DNA of 64,000 nt from an uncultured Draconibacterium sp. (GCF_913063105.1 NZ_CAJXYQ010000002.1:372001-436000), one strand, 5' to 3'; shown: positions 1 through 10,144, counted from the first letter of the stretch. Notes: generated by a model from the letters alone, not told the origin. Made by a program: numbers and translations.

Positions 1-1244
1 AAAAACTGGGTTACCAAACAGCTATGGTTGGCAAGTGGCACCTAAAACAAGAGCCCGCTGCTTTCGATTACTATTCGGTTTTGCCGGGGCAGGGCGATTA
101 TCACAATCCAACCTTCAGAAACAAAGGAAGTAAACAGTGGCCTGAAAATACGACCAAAATGACGGGACATTCATCGGACTGTATTACCGACATCACCTTG
201 GATTGGCTCAAAAATAAACGTGATAAAAGCAAACCCTTTTTTTTAATGCATCATTACAAGGCGCCGCACGATATGTTTGAGTTTGCTGATAGGTACAAAG
301 ATTATTTGGAAGATACCTACATACCGGAGCCGGCGAGTATGTATTTTAATGGTAAAAACGGCTCAGTGGCTACCCGGGGCAAAAATGATGAACTAATACA
401 TGATATTGGCTCATCAATCGGCCACCGCAATACCATTCGAAATATGGGCATGCACATGGATATTGACCCCAATCTGCCCGATCCGGAGTACAAACACCTG
501 GCCTACCAGGAATACCTGAAGCGTTACCTGCGCTGTGTAAAAGGCGTTGACGATAACCTGGAACGTTTGTTTGCTTATTTAAAAGCGGAAGGATTAATGG
601 AAAATACGATAATCATTTATACCGGCGACCAGGGTTTTTATCTGGGCGAGCACGATTATATTGATAAACGCTGGATGTATGAAGAATCGATGCGTATGCC
701 GTTTTTTGTGCGTTATCCGAAAATGATTGAAGGCGGACAACGCACTGATGCTATTATTAACAATACCGATTTTGCACCTACCATTATCGAATTGGCCGGC
801 GGAAAAGTGCCCGATTATATGCAGGGCCACAGCTTTAAAACCATACTCGAAACCGGGGAGGAACCTGCAAACTGGCAAAAATCTACTTATTATCGCTACT
901 GGATGCACATGGCACATCGTCATGCCAATCCGGCTCATTTTGGTATTCGAACCAAAAACTATAAACTAATATTCTTTTACGGAAAGTATTGGAAAGACAC
1001 ACGAATAGAAAGTAATATTGAAGGTTGGGGAAATCGTTACGGATTTGAAACACCTGTTGCCTGGGAGTTTTACGATCTGAAAAAAGATCCGCAGGAAATG
1101 CAAAATGAATACGGCAATCCTGCTTATCAGGAAGTGATTGAAGACCTGAAAAAGCAGCTTCAAACAAAACGAGCCGAGTTAAACGAAGAGGATGCTGATT
1201 TTCCACACATCCAGGAGGTGATAGATGCTCACTGGGATGATTAA
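1..1244 (+). CDS. S1-family sulfatase, 5' truncated by window edge
   Basis: The reading frame is already open at base 3, so the gene starts upstream and the formylglycine motif is not visible. About 413 residues remain. The visible part begins with LGYQTAMVGKWHL, the typical S1 sulfatase segment that follows the active-site region. It then shows HHYKAPH and a metal-binding-like GDQGFYLGEH with a downstream DKRWMYEES. It is paralogous to the sulfatase at 10188-11672: both have FDYxxVLPGQGxYxNP, HHxKAPH and DQGFYxGEH in the same order. It probably removes sulfate esters from algal galactan oligosaccharides in the periplasm. The next sulfatase starts 28 bp downstream on the same strand, suggesting an operon. 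Subfamily and exact substrate cannot be read from the sequence. Confidence 0.9.
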   Translation, partial: KLGYQTAMVGKWHLKQEPAAFDYYSVLPGQGDYHNPTFRNKGSKQWPENTTKMTGHSSDCITDITLDWLKNKRDKSKPFFLMHHYKAPHDMFEFADRYKDYLEDTYIPEPASMYFNGKNGSVATRGKNDELIHDIGSSIGHRNTIRNMGMHMDIDPNLPDPEYKHLAYQEYLKRYLRCVKGVDDNLERLFAYLKAEGLMENTIIIYTGDQGFYLGEHDYIDKRWMYEESMRMPFFVRYPKMIEGGQRTDAIINNTDFAPTIIELAGGKVPDYMQGHSFKTILETGEEPANWQKSTYYRYWMHMAHRHANPAHFGIRTKNYKLIFFYGKYWKDTRIESNIEGWGNRYGFETPVAWEFYDLKKDPQEMQNEYGNPAYQEVIEDLKKQLQTKRAELNEEDADFPHIQEVIDAHWDD

Positions 1245-1272
1245 AGAATTAAAAACCAACAAATAACCCAAA

Positions 1273-3198
1273 ATGAGAAGTATTAAGAATATAGTTCTGC
1301 AAGTATTTTTCTTTGCAATTTTACTGATAGTTTTCACTAGCGTGCAAGCTGCAAAAAATAAAAATAAACCCAATATTTTGTGGATAACCATTGAAGATAC
1401 ATCGCCACAGTTTATTGGCTGCTATGGAAACACCGATGCCCGAACTCCCGTAATTGATAAACTGGCCGAAGAGGGCGTACGTTTCACCAATGCTTTTTCA
1501 ACAGGTACGGTATGTTCGCCAAGCAGAACCGCTATCATTACCGGAGTAAAAACCTACCATACAGGAACCGGAAATCACCGCAGTAAGTATCCCGTTCCGG
1601 ACTTTATGAAAGGCTATCCGTATTACCTGCAAAAACAAGGATACTATACAACAAATAATGCTAAAACCGATTACAACGTAAAAAACGAACAGGAGTATAT
1701 TAAAGAGGCATGGAATGAAAGCTCGAACAATGCCGGCTGGTGGAATCGTAAAAAGGGGCAACCCTTCTTTGCTGTATTTAATTATGCCGATTGTCATCAG
1801 TCACGAACTATGTCAATGTCGTACGATTATTACCTGAAAAATGTTTGGGACAAATTAAAATCTGCCGACAGAATAAGGGAGGACGAATTTGAAATGCCAC
1901 CCATTTACCGCGACAGTAAAGCAATGCGCAAACAATTCGCGCGCGTTTATAATTCGATAAAACTAACAGATAACCGGATTGGTGAATTGTTGGAACGACT
2001 TGATAAAGATGGTCTTACCGATAGTACCATTATCTTTTTTTATGCCGACCATGGAGAAGGAATGCCCCGCGGAAAAACCAACGGCATAAACTATGGTTAC
2101 CGCGTGCCTTTTGTAATCTGGTTTCCCGAAATGTATAAACATTTATCGCCATGGGGTACCGGCGGTGTGGTGTCTGATGAGCTGATTGACTTTTCGGATT
2201 TGGCGCCAACACTGCTAAGCCTTGTGGGTGAAAAAATACCGGATTACATGGACGGAAGACCCTACCTTGGAAATAAAAGAAAAAAGGCTGTTGATCACCT
2301 AGTTCTTTCTTCAGATCGCTCCGATAATGGTATTGATATGATTAGAACGGTAACCGATGGTCGTTTTGTTTATTCGCGAAATTTTATGCCTTTTATTCCT
2401 GAGCTTCGCTACATCCGTTACATGGAGATTGGTGCCATAAAACAACAAATGCGAACCGATTTGGCCGAAGGAAAGCTGAATGATTTGCAAAGCAGCTTAT
2501 TTGCCCCCCGCCAGGCAGAAGTGCTTTACGATATTGATAATGATTTATGGGAAACCAAAAATCTGGTAAATGATGAAGCCTATGCCGGGCAGTTGGAGAA
2601 AATGCGCTCATTACTTGAAGATGAAATGCTAAAAACAAAAGATGTGATGTTGTTGCCCGAATATGAAATTGCGGCCTTATCAGAAACCACAACTGCTTTT
2701 GAGTTTAGGCAAAACTCAAAGGATTTTCCGGTAAACGAAATTTACAATGCGGCCGCCCTTTGTGGATTCCGTGGAGAAGAATGGGCCGCCAAGCAAGTGG
2801 CCTTGCTTAATCACAAAAATAAAATAGTACGTTACTGGGCAGCTTTGGGGCTGCGCAGTCAACCAAAAGAAGTGCTGGATTCATTCAAAACCAACATTAT
2901 GGCCAGCATGGCTGATAATTATCCGCCGGTGGCGCTTACCGCTTCGGCCATTTGTTGGGAAGAATTTGCAGCTGCCGAGGCTAAAGATAAGTTGCAGGAA
3001 TTTTGCCTTTCCAACAACATGCAACTGGCATTAATGGCGGTAAACAATTTGCTGTATGTAAAAGACAAAGCGCCATTTGTTGAAACCATTCAGGAAGTTC
3101 GTAGGCTCGAAAAGCGCGATTATAATGTAAAAGCATCGTGTATGGATTTTTTGGGCAGCCTGGGGCTAATCCCCAATAATCCTGATTACCGGGAATAA
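1273..3198 (+). CDS. Secreted S1 sulfatase (heparan N-sulfatase-like) with C-terminal extension
   Basis: 641 residues with an N-terminal signal peptide (hydrophobic segment about 8-25). The active-site motif CSPSR begins at Cys81, the cysteine expected to be converted to formylglycine. An early ED pair (41-42) and a later YADHGEG supply the usual metal and sulfate ligands. The fold resembles S1 enzymes annotated as N-sulfoglucosamine sulfohydrolases, but here a galactan sulfate is more likely because of the neighbours. The last ~150 residues are helical and HEAT-like (for example KIVRYWAALGLRSQ), which is more than a minimal sulfatase needs. It follows the truncated sulfatase by 28 bp and is closed by a terminator at 3222-3266. 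Substrate is inferred from context only. Confidence 0.9.
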   Translation: MRSIKNIVLQVFFFAILLIVFTSVQAAKNKNKPNILWITIEDTSPQFIGCYGNTDARTPVIDKLAEEGVRFTNAFSTGTVCSPSRTAIITGVKTYHTGTGNHRSKYPVPDFMKGYPYYLQKQGYYTTNNAKTDYNVKNEQEYIKEAWNESSNNAGWWNRKKGQPFFAVFNYADCHQSRTMSMSYDYYLKNVWDKLKSADRIREDEFEMPPIYRDSKAMRKQFARVYNSIKLTDNRIGELLERLDKDGLTDSTIIFFYADHGEGMPRGKTNGINYGYRVPFVIWFPEMYKHLSPWGTGGVVSDELIDFSDLAPTLLSLVGEKIPDYMDGRPYLGNKRKKAVDHLVLSSDRSDNGIDMIRTVTDGRFVYSRNFMPFIPELRYIRYMEIGAIKQQMRTDLAEGKLNDLQSSLFAPRQAEVLYDIDNDLWETKNLVNDEAYAGQLEKMRSLLEDEMLKTKDVMLLPEYEIAALSETTTAFEFRQNSKDFPVNEIYNAAALCGFRGEEWAAKQVALLNHKNKIVRYWAALGLRSQPKEVLDSFKTNIMASMADNYPPVALTASAICWEEFAAAEAKDKLQEFCLSNNMQLALMAVNNLLYVKDKAPFVETIQEVRRLEKRDYNVKASCMDFLGSLGLIPNNPDYRE

Positions 3199-3221
3199 GA
3201 CCTAAAAACCACAATAAGAAT

Positions 3222-3266
3222 TTAAACTCGTTTGTTACCGAAACAGGCGAGTTTAATTTTTTTATA
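3222..3266 (+). terminator. Rho-independent terminator after the first sulfatase pair
   Basis: Perfect 9-bp inverted repeat TTAAACTCG (3222-3230) / CGAGTTTAA (3248-3256), followed at once by a run of seven or more T. It lies 24 bp after the sulfatase stop codon and would separate the upstream sulfatases from the SusC transcript. Confidence 0.8.
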
Positions 3267-3867
3267 GGCATGATTCGACTTCTTTCTTTTACTCCCATCA
3301 CTTACCATTTTTTGTAGTACGAACAGTCTCAAAATTATCTGCGAGAATTAGCAATAAGACACAATTTTTTGGTCCTGCAATAATTGTAAAAGGAGCTAAC
3401 GAGAGATAATCTAGTGCCGGTTTACGGTAAAAAAGTGCTGCCATTTATGGGCGGTACATTTTTACTTTATGAGCGTTAAAATATAAAATACAAATTTCGT
3501 AAAGGTATGAATATGAGCTGATTGTGGCGATAGGGTGTGTTTTGTATACAATTAGGGGGGTAAATTGTTCTTGGCGTTATTTTGTACAATTTTACTCGTT
3601 GAAGCCTTTCCTTTTTAATTATTATTGCCGTTGAATTAACAAACTAAAACGAACTTATGAAGCTATTTAATTGCAATGAGATTATCATTGTTGCATCAGA
3701 CTTCCGGGCTTTCTATGCTCTTTATTATCTGCAAACCGCAGTATTGTTTTCAGCAACTAAATAACAGTAAATCTATTTTATTTTAGAAAAACTAAATCAA
3801 ACAATTTCAATCCTATTTGTATTTCATTGAAATACAACTATCTAATCATTTTAAAAATTATCAAACT
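3267..3867 (+). promoter_or_regulatory. Long leader/regulatory region before susC
   Basis: About 600 bp with no convincing gene. Two similar elements begin with TTTGTA exactly 40 bp apart (TTTGTATACAATTAG at 3541 and TTTGTACAATTTTAC at 3581). The first continues into an inverted repeat ACAATT/AATTGT (3548-3568) around a run of six G. Just upstream of the chosen susC start is an 8-bp hairpin TGTATTTC/GAAATACA (3818-3836). These are plausible operator and leader elements, but no clear TAnnTTTG promoter box was found. A 35-codon frame at 3657-3764 has no supporting evidence. Confidence 0.4.
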
Positions 3868-6800
3868 ATGAAGAAAAAAGTCAAAGGACTATGGAGTTCA
3901 AAGGTAATTCTTGCCTTTATTGCTCTGTTTTTGAGCACTTCTGTTTTTGCTCAACAAATTCCGATTACCGGTAAAGTAACCCAGGATGGTGGCGAAACAC
4001 TGCCCGGTGTTACTGTGGTTGTAAAAGGAACATCGCAAGGAACTGTTACTGATATTGATGGTGTTTATAAATTAAATGCCGGTTCAGATGCTACCCTTGT
4101 ATTTACATTTGTTGGTTTTACCTCGCAAGAAGTTGCAGTAAATGGCCAACAAAACATTGATGTAACACTGGCAACCGATGTTATTGGTTTGGAAGAGGTG
4201 GTGGCAATTGGCTACGGTACCGTAAAAAAACGCGACATAACCGGTTCGGTTGCTTCAATCGGAGCTGATAAATTAACAGCTGCTCCTATTGTTTCTATTG
4301 ATAAGGGGATGCAGGGAAAACTTGCCGGTGTTACCGTTCAGCAACAATCGGGTGCACCGGGGCAGAAAATGAAACTGCGTGTGCGTGGCGGCGGTTCTAT
4401 TAATTACAACAACGAACCTCTTTACGTTATCGATGGTTTTATTGGTGCCGATATTACCACAGTAAATCCTCAGGACGTTGCCAGTATCGATATTCTTAAA
4501 GATGCTTCGGCTACTGCAATTTATGGATCGCGTGGTGCCAACGGTGTTGTGCTTATTACCACCAAATCACCGGCAAAAGGAAAAATGCAGGTTACATTTG
4601 ATGCAAATGTTGGGGTAACCAGTACCGTGCAACCCTACGAAACGCTAACTCCTGGCGAATTAGCCCGCCTGCGTAACGAATACGATGTGGAGAGAGGCAG
4701 CCAAAACCTGTCGTTTACCGATGCAGAAATTGCTGAATTTGATAACGGCAAAGGTACCGATTGGTTGAATGACGTTACCCGAACTGGCGTGGTTCAGAAT
4801 TATTCGTTAAATATAACTGGTGGAAACGAAAAACTTGGTTACTTATTCTCGGCCGGATATGTTGATGAGCAAGGTGTAATTTTGGAGTCATACCGGAAAT
4901 TATACTCGGTACGTTCTAATATCGATGCCAAAATATTTGACTGGTTAGACATGAAGTTTAACACCTATGCCACGCACTCGAGCAACATGCACAACGGGCA
5001 AACCTACCGTGCAATCAGCGATGCTTTCGGTTATCCTATTTTATGGGACAGCAAAGACGAGAACGGCGAGTATATCGATCCGAATACCCAGCCAAGTTAT
5101 GGAATTTACGGAGCAGCATCAACCAACCCAATTCAGCGAATTGAGACAACGGCAAATGGCGAAAATCTGAACGAGAAGATTACTTCTACCATTGACTTTA
5201 CGGCTAAATTAACACCGCATTTAACCCTTCTTGTTTCGGGGTCAGGTATGTACCGCTCAGGTTTCTCAGGAAACCGTCAGGAGTACGAACCAGTTGAAAA
5301 CACAAGAGACGCTATGACAGCAAGCCAGGGCTACAGCCGTGGACATTCGTTAATGACTACCGACATGCTAACCTATAAAAACTCATTTGGCGACCATACC
5401 TTAACAGCTTCTGCAGCATACGAATACAGCTACTCGCGTTCGCAAAGTAGTTCAATAACCATTGGTGATTTGTCAACATTAGGCAACGAATGGTATCTAT
5501 TATCAAACGGGGAGGTAAGCAGAGCCGTTTCAACTTTTCGCGAAACCAAAATGCAATCGTACATGGGGCGTGTTAACTACGATTATAAAGGAAAATATTT
5601 GTTAACAGCTACCATGCGTGCTGATGGTGCTTCGGTATTTAACGAAGATAACCGCTGGGGATATTTCCCATCGGCAGCATTTGCCTGGAGACTAATGGAA
5701 GAGGATTTTATTAAAGATACCGAATGGATTTACGACCTGAAACTAAGAGCAGGATGGGGACAAACCGGTAACCGGGCAATTGGTGCCTATGCTACACAGC
5801 CAACACTCGATTTTACAACAAGTAAGTTCTTGTATTATCCATTTAACGGAACTACTGTATCGCAGGGAATTATCTCGGGTGCACTTACCGATCCAAATAT
5901 TCAGTGGGAAACAACCGTGCAAAGTAATATTGGCGTTGATTTCAGTATTCTTGGTGGAAAATTATCGATGGTTGCCGATTGGTACTCGAAAACTTCAAAA
6001 GATGTTATTTTGCAGAAATCTATACCTCGTTATACCGGAAAACAGTCGTTAACCGGGAACTTTGCAGAAATTAAAAACACTGGTTTCGAATTTAGTGCTG
6101 ATTATCATATCGTCAACAAAGATGATTTCCAGTGGAATGCTTTTGCCAATATATCGGTTAACCGCAACGAAGTAATGGATCTGGGCGGCGACGAGCAGAT
6201 TTTTATTGCCGGCGAAGATGCTTTCAGCATTTGGGGTATCGATAATAAATTTGTTGTTCGCGAAGGAGAATCCTTAGGTTCATTCTGGGGGCTTCAAAAC
6301 GAAGGTTTGTGGCAAACGGGCGAGGAAGATCAGGCGGCCGTTTATAACAGCAAACCTGGTGAGCCTAAATATACCGATTTGCCCGATGCAGACGGAAACA
6401 CCGGAAAAATTGATGCAACAGACCGTATGATAATAGGTAATGCCTTACCCGATTTTACCTACGGTATTGGTACCGATTTATATTATAAAAGCTTAGATCT
6501 TACTATTCAGGGGCATGGCTCACATGGTAACGATGTTTTCAATTATAATCGCCAGCGTATGGACGACTCGGAAGTTCGTTTCCTGAATCCGGATTACCTA
6601 AACAGATGGTCGCCAACAAATACCGGATCATCCCAACAAAAGCTGCCTACCGGTACCGAGTACTACAAAACCCACGTTACAAGTCAGTACATCGAGGATG
6701 CATCTTTCTTTAAAATCAGCAATATTACACTGGGTTATACTTTGCCCGACCAGATTGCAAAATCGTTGAGTTTGGCAAAATTCAGAATTTATGCGAGTGT

Positions 6801-6948
6801 AAATAACGTATTAACAATTACCAATTATTCGGGTCTCGACCCTGAAATGTCGGCAACAACGCAAGGTAGCGATGCCGTTTCAGGTATTGATGCCTACAGT
6901 TATCCATTGGCAAGAACCTGGACATTTGGTTTAAAAGTTAACTTTTAA
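3868..6948 (+). CDS. SusC-like TonB-dependent outer-membrane transporter (galactan PUL)
   Basis: 1026 residues from the ATG at 3868. An upstream in-frame ATG at 3817 would precede the signal peptide by 17 unlikely residues. Order of parts: signal peptide (1-29), carboxypeptidase-like regulatory beta-sandwich (about 30-105), TonB-box-like EEVVAIGYGT (109-118), plug domain with the usual DASATAIYGSRGANGV segment, then a long beta-barrel ending in aromatic Phe (KVNF). It imports oligosaccharides across the outer membrane using TonB energy, with the SusD lipoprotein as lid. susD starts 26 bp downstream. Substrate is inferred from the surrounding enzymes (GH117, GH2, GH29, sulfatases) as a sulfated red-algal galactan. 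Confidence 0.95.
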   Translation: MKKKVKGLWSSKVILAFIALFLSTSVFAQQIPITGKVTQDGGETLPGVTVVVKGTSQGTVTDIDGVYKLNAGSDATLVFTFVGFTSQEVAVNGQQNIDVTLATDVIGLEEVVAIGYGTVKKRDITGSVASIGADKLTAAPIVSIDKGMQGKLAGVTVQQQSGAPGQKMKLRVRGGGSINYNNEPLYVIDGFIGADITTVNPQDVASIDILKDASATAIYGSRGANGVVLITTKSPAKGKMQVTFDANVGVTSTVQPYETLTPGELARLRNEYDVERGSQNLSFTDAEIAEFDNGKGTDWLNDVTRTGVVQNYSLNITGGNEKLGYLFSAGYVDEQGVILESYRKLYSVRSNIDAKIFDWLDMKFNTYATHSSNMHNGQTYRAISDAFGYPILWDSKDENGEYIDPNTQPSYGIYGAASTNPIQRIETTANGENLNEKITSTIDFTAKLTPHLTLLVSGSGMYRSGFSGNRQEYEPVENTRDAMTASQGYSRGHSLMTTDMLTYKNSFGDHTLTASAAYEYSYSRSQSSSITIGDLSTLGNEWYLLSNGEVSRAVSTFRETKMQSYMGRVNYDYKGKYLLTATMRADGASVFNEDNRWGYFPSAAFAWRLMEEDFIKDTEWIYDLKLRAGWGQTGNRAIGAYATQPTLDFTTSKFLYYPFNGTTVSQGIISGALTDPNIQWETTVQSNIGVDFSILGGKLSMVADWYSKTSKDVILQKSIPRYTGKQSLTGNFAEIKNTGFEFSADYHIVNKDDFQWNAFANISVNRNEVMDLGGDEQIFIAGEDAFSIWGIDNKFVVREGESLGSFWGLQNEGLWQTGEEDQAAVYNSKPGEPKYTDLPDADGNTGKIDATDRMIIGNALPDFTYGIGTDLYYKSLDLTIQGHGSHGNDVFNYNRQRMDDSEVRFLNPDYLNRWSPTNTGSSQQKLPTGTEYYKTHVTSQYIEDASFFKISNITLGYTLPDQIAKSLSLAKFRIYASVNNVLTITNYSGLDPEMSATTQGSDAVSGIDAYSYPLARTWTFGLKVNF

Positions 6949-6974
6949 AAATTAATAGCTTAAGAAATATTGAA

Positions 6975-8663
6975 ATGAAGACATATAAATTATTTAATAA
7001 GATAGTTTTGGCGGTTGGCATTCTTTTTATGATGTCACTACCGGCCTGTGATCTTGATGAGGGATCGATGGGGGCTGTATCGGCTACAGCGTTTTATAAC
7101 GATATTGCTGCACTTGATGCTGGTATTACCGGTATTTACGGAACCTGGCACCGTGTGGCCTGGGGGGTAGATGTTTTGGCTGCCTACACCGGAGCCGACG
7201 ACCTGGCAACGCGTAACGAAAGTAATAAATGGGTTTTTCTTGAAGGCGACCAACTTAATCTTTCAGGCGGAAACCTGCGTACGATAAATATTTGGAACGG
7301 ATACTACCAGGTGATTTATGAATGTAACAACTTCCTGGAAAATGCAAACCCAGATGGGGCAAGCGAAGAAGAAATTGCACCTTATCATGCCGATGCCCGC
7401 TTTATCAGGGGCTTGTTGTATTTCGAACTGGCAAATATTTTTGGCGATGTACCTTTGGTATTGGCAACAACTCCTGATTACGAAATTGGTTTAACGCCAT
7501 TTAAAGAAGTAATGGAACAAGCTATCAGCGACTTTAAATATGTTGAACAATGGGCAAATAATACGGCTCGTGATACGCCGGCAGGTGTTGCTGGACAAGA
7601 AATTAATGGGCGTGCATCAAAAACAGCTGCAAGAGCCTATCTGGCAAAAGCTTATATGTTGTTGTCCGGATGGCCAACCTACGAAAATCACTGGGATAAG
7701 GTAGAAAGTTATACCCGCCAGATTATTGATATGGGGGCTTATTCTTTACTTGATGATTATGCACAAAACTGGGGAAATAAGGTGCCCGATGATTGGAAAG
7801 GAACGCCTTTTACCAATGCCAATGCGCGCGAAAACGTTTCGTGGAAAGGAAATAAAGAATCAATTTTTGCCCACCACAATAAAGTTGATGTGTGGCCTGT
7901 TACCACACAATCAAGAAGCTATGGCCGTTTCTGGAGAGACTGGATGGATATGTTTGTTGAAAATCATTTTCACGCAGAATTTCCTGAAGGATACCGAAAA
8001 AACTACTCGTTTGCATGGGATCAAAAATGGCGTTACGCTGGGTGGACTGCATGGCCCTATGCTGAAGGCCAGTCGTATCCGGATCACCCGTCAATGCTGA
8101 AATTCCAGTTCGGAACAATAAATGCCTCAGATTTTAAAAAATGGTCGGGACTTGCTGGCAGTGATCCTGCACCCGAAACATTTTTAGGCTTTGAACACGT
8201 AATGAACTCATCAAACGATATGCCGCTGATGCGTTATGCCGAAGTATTGCTGATGTATGCCGAAGCTTGTGCACGTCAGAACAAACCAGGTGCAAACCCA
8301 AGTGCTGTGGAGGCTTTAAATTATGTGCGCCGCAGAGCATACGGTGGAGGATATGAAAAAATGGGCGATATTCAGGCTAACCTTCCGGTAGAATTCTGGA
8401 AAAACCCGGAACCGGCAGTAGACTATCCGCAAGCTGGAGAATCAGACTTAATTCAGGCAATTATTGACGAACGCGCCTGGGAATTTGTTGCCGAATTTGG
8501 CGGAAACCGCTGGCTTGACCTGATTCGTACCGAAAGCCTTGCTGAAGCATTGAGTTCGCGTGACGGAAGTGAGGCATCGTTAATTGGAGATCCAAATGAC
8601 CAGAACCGCTGGAGAGCTCCGGTTCCTTCTACTGAATCACAGTATAATCCGAATATAAAATAG
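6975..8663 (+). CDS. SusD-like surface glycan-binding lipoprotein (galactan PUL)
   Basis: 562 residues. Signal peptide II with lipobox SLPAC (lipidated Cys25), as expected for a surface lipoprotein. The RagB/SusD fold is recognised from ARFIRGLLYFELANIFGDVPLV, the AKAYMLLSGWP helix, the LMRYAEVLLMYAEA helix and the terminal ERAWEFVAEFGGNRWLDLIR region. It pairs with the SusC upstream (26-bp gap) to capture oligosaccharides and close the transporter. It is followed by a strong terminator at 8709-8742. The binding specificity cannot be predicted from sequence. Confidence 0.95.
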   Translation: MKTYKLFNKIVLAVGILFMMSLPACDLDEGSMGAVSATAFYNDIAALDAGITGIYGTWHRVAWGVDVLAAYTGADDLATRNESNKWVFLEGDQLNLSGGNLRTINIWNGYYQVIYECNNFLENANPDGASEEEIAPYHADARFIRGLLYFELANIFGDVPLVLATTPDYEIGLTPFKEVMEQAISDFKYVEQWANNTARDTPAGVAGQEINGRASKTAARAYLAKAYMLLSGWPTYENHWDKVESYTRQIIDMGAYSLLDDYAQNWGNKVPDDWKGTPFTNANARENVSWKGNKESIFAHHNKVDVWPVTTQSRSYGRFWRDWMDMFVENHFHAEFPEGYRKNYSFAWDQKWRYAGWTAWPYAEGQSYPDHPSMLKFQFGTINASDFKKWSGLAGSDPAPETFLGFEHVMNSSNDMPLMRYAEVLLMYAEACARQNKPGANPSAVEALNYVRRRAYGGGYEKMGDIQANLPVEFWKNPEPAVDYPQAGESDLIQAIIDERAWEFVAEFGGNRWLDLIRTESLAEALSSRDGSEASLIGDPNDQNRWRAPVPSTESQYNPNIK

Positions 8664-8708
8664 TTTTAGTACAAAGTTTGGTTAGTTAAATTAGTTAGTT
8701 TAGTTAGA

Positions 8709-8742
8709 GGGCTGCTGCCGGTTAGGCAGCGGCCCTTTTTTT
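8709..8742 (+). terminator. Terminator after susD, preceded by TTAGTTAG-rich leader
   Basis: 11-bp stem GGGCTGCTGCC (8709-8719) / GGCAGCGGCCC (8725-8735) with one G-U pair and a 5-base loop, followed by seven T. The 30 bp upstream is built of repeated TTAGTTA units, as is the region before the terminator at 61430. Confidence 0.9.
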
Positions 8743-8856
8743 GCATTTTTGCTTTTATAATGTGCTCTTCAAAATAAATTTTCAAACCGCAAAAAATGAA
8801 TAATTGCCCCTTCTTTTCCTTTTTAAAATTCCCCTTCCCATTATATTGTGTTCCAT

Positions 8857-8864
8857 TAATTTTG
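8857..8864 (+). promoter_or_regulatory. Bacteroidota -7 box TAATTTTG
   Basis: Matches the TAnnTTTG consensus of Bacteroidota housekeeping promoters and lies 23 bp before the ATG at 8887, just after the susD terminator. No good -33 TTTG element was identified at standard spacing. Confidence 0.45.
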
Positions 8865-8886
8865 CATCATAAAACACCATGTACCA

Positions 8887-9921
8887 ATGAAATTCATATT
8901 AATTACTTTTTTACTGCTCAGTTTTACAATTGCTTCAGCCCAACAAAAATCAATGCCCGAAGATTCATGGCTTACCAGATGCCTGGCCGATAGTGGAAAA
9001 ATTATTCTGGAAAGTAAAGACAGTATAATCTGGGGGTGCGCACCCATTTACGACGATGAGGGCAAAGTACACGTTTATTATTCCACCTGGGCAAAAAACG
9101 AACACTGGCTAACCCACAGTAAAATTGCACATGCCGTGGCCGACCATCCCGAGGGGCCGTATAAGAAACTGGGTGTTGTACTCGATGGCCGCGAGGACAA
9201 TTGGGACAAGCACACCATTCATAATCCACATATTCAGCGGGTTGATGGTTTGTACGTGATGCTTTACATTGGTAACGATACCACTCGCCAGGAGAATTGG
9301 CGCGACCGGGCCAAAGCGGCTAATACCCAACGTGTGGGAATGGCCATTGCCAAATCGCCCTACGGCCCATGGAAGCGTTTTGATACACCAATTGTCGATG
9401 TGTCGCCCGATAGCATGGCCTGGGATGGTTATTGCACCGTAAATCCTTCGTTTATGAAACACCCCAATGGCGAGTACTGGATTTACTACCGTTGTTGGGA
9501 CAGGCGAAACGACGACCGCCGAAAAACCGGGGTTGCCATGGCAAAAAACATCGAAGGACCTTACGAAAAATATAAAGGAAATCCGATCATCGATTTTCCT
9601 GAACGTGGCGGACAAACCGAAGATCCTTACTTTTTTTATTACCGGGGAAAATTTCATTGCCTGATTCGCGATATGGGAAATTACGACTGGTACAGCGGTT
9701 TGTACCTTGCATCAGAAGATGGGCTGAACTGGGGAGAATACCAACGCGGCCATCACAAAGGCGATTATTATTTTGATGTGTGCGAAAAATGTCGTTACGA
9801 AAGAGTGCAGGTGTTGTGGAAAAACGGTCATCCGGAATACCTTTTTAATGCATTAATGCGCGAAAATGATCGCCACAGCGGGGCAGCATTAAAAATTAAT
9901 TTAGATAAACTGAATGAATAA
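8887..9921 (+). CDS. Secreted five-bladed beta-propeller glycoside hydrolase (GH43/GH117-like fold)
   Basis: 344 residues with a signal peptide I (cleavage after about IASAQ). The protein consists of repeated propeller blades of the GH43/GH32/GH117 type, for example CAPIYDDEGKVHVYYSTW, GLYVMLYIGN, GEYWIYYRCWD and GKFHCLIRDMG, plus TEDPYFFYYRGKF, the usual catalytic-acid blade pattern. Family assignment is uncertain: it is shorter than the two GH117-type proteins at 16206 and 28321 and lacks their RRDPSK and SGHET signatures. It lies after the susD terminator and has its own promoter box. A role in trimming a side chain or non-reducing end of the galactan is inferred from position. Confidence 0.75.
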   Translation: MKFILITFLLLSFTIASAQQKSMPEDSWLTRCLADSGKIILESKDSIIWGCAPIYDDEGKVHVYYSTWAKNEHWLTHSKIAHAVADHPEGPYKKLGVVLDGREDNWDKHTIHNPHIQRVDGLYVMLYIGNDTTRQENWRDRAKAANTQRVGMAIAKSPYGPWKRFDTPIVDVSPDSMAWDGYCTVNPSFMKHPNGEYWIYYRCWDRRNDDRRKTGVAMAKNIEGPYEKYKGNPIIDFPERGGQTEDPYFFYYRGKFHCLIRDMGNYDWYSGLYLASEDGLNWGEYQRGHHKGDYYFDVCEKCRYERVQVLWKNGHPEYLFNALMRENDRHSGAALKINLDKLNE

Positions 9922-10136
9922 AATCAGCAGGAAATTCCGAAAAAAGGTGTTCTGCTGATACGCCGGTTATTTCTTTGTTCGCATTGTTTAGAATGCAGAA
10001 ATTCATATCCATTTTATTCAATTTATACAGGGATGCAATTATTATTCACTGTAAAAATTAAGATTTGCATCCTTTGTTATGGTTTACCACCTGTACTTTG
10101 CATATTTCACCACCCATTTTGCACAGGCTTGTTTTA

Positions 10137-10144
10137 TACTTTTG
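10137..10144 (+). promoter_or_regulatory. Bacteroidota -7 box TACTTTTG
   Basis: Exact TAnnTTTG match 43 bp before the sulfatase ATG at 10188. The 266-bp gap also holds an 8-bp inverted repeat ATCAGCAG/CTGCTGAT (9923-9959) just after the preceding stop codon. That hairpin has no T run, so it is a weak terminator candidate. Confidence 0.45.

Noticed and set aside
3657..3764. 35-codon frame in the susC leader as a possible leader peptide
   Set aside because: Chance frames of this length are frequent in AT-rich DNA; no ribosome-binding site, codon pattern or repeat supports it.
9109..9657. 182-codon minus-strand open frame
   Set aside because: Antisense of the propeller hydrolase with intact blade motifs on the plus strand; no ribosome-binding site or neighbours on the minus strand.
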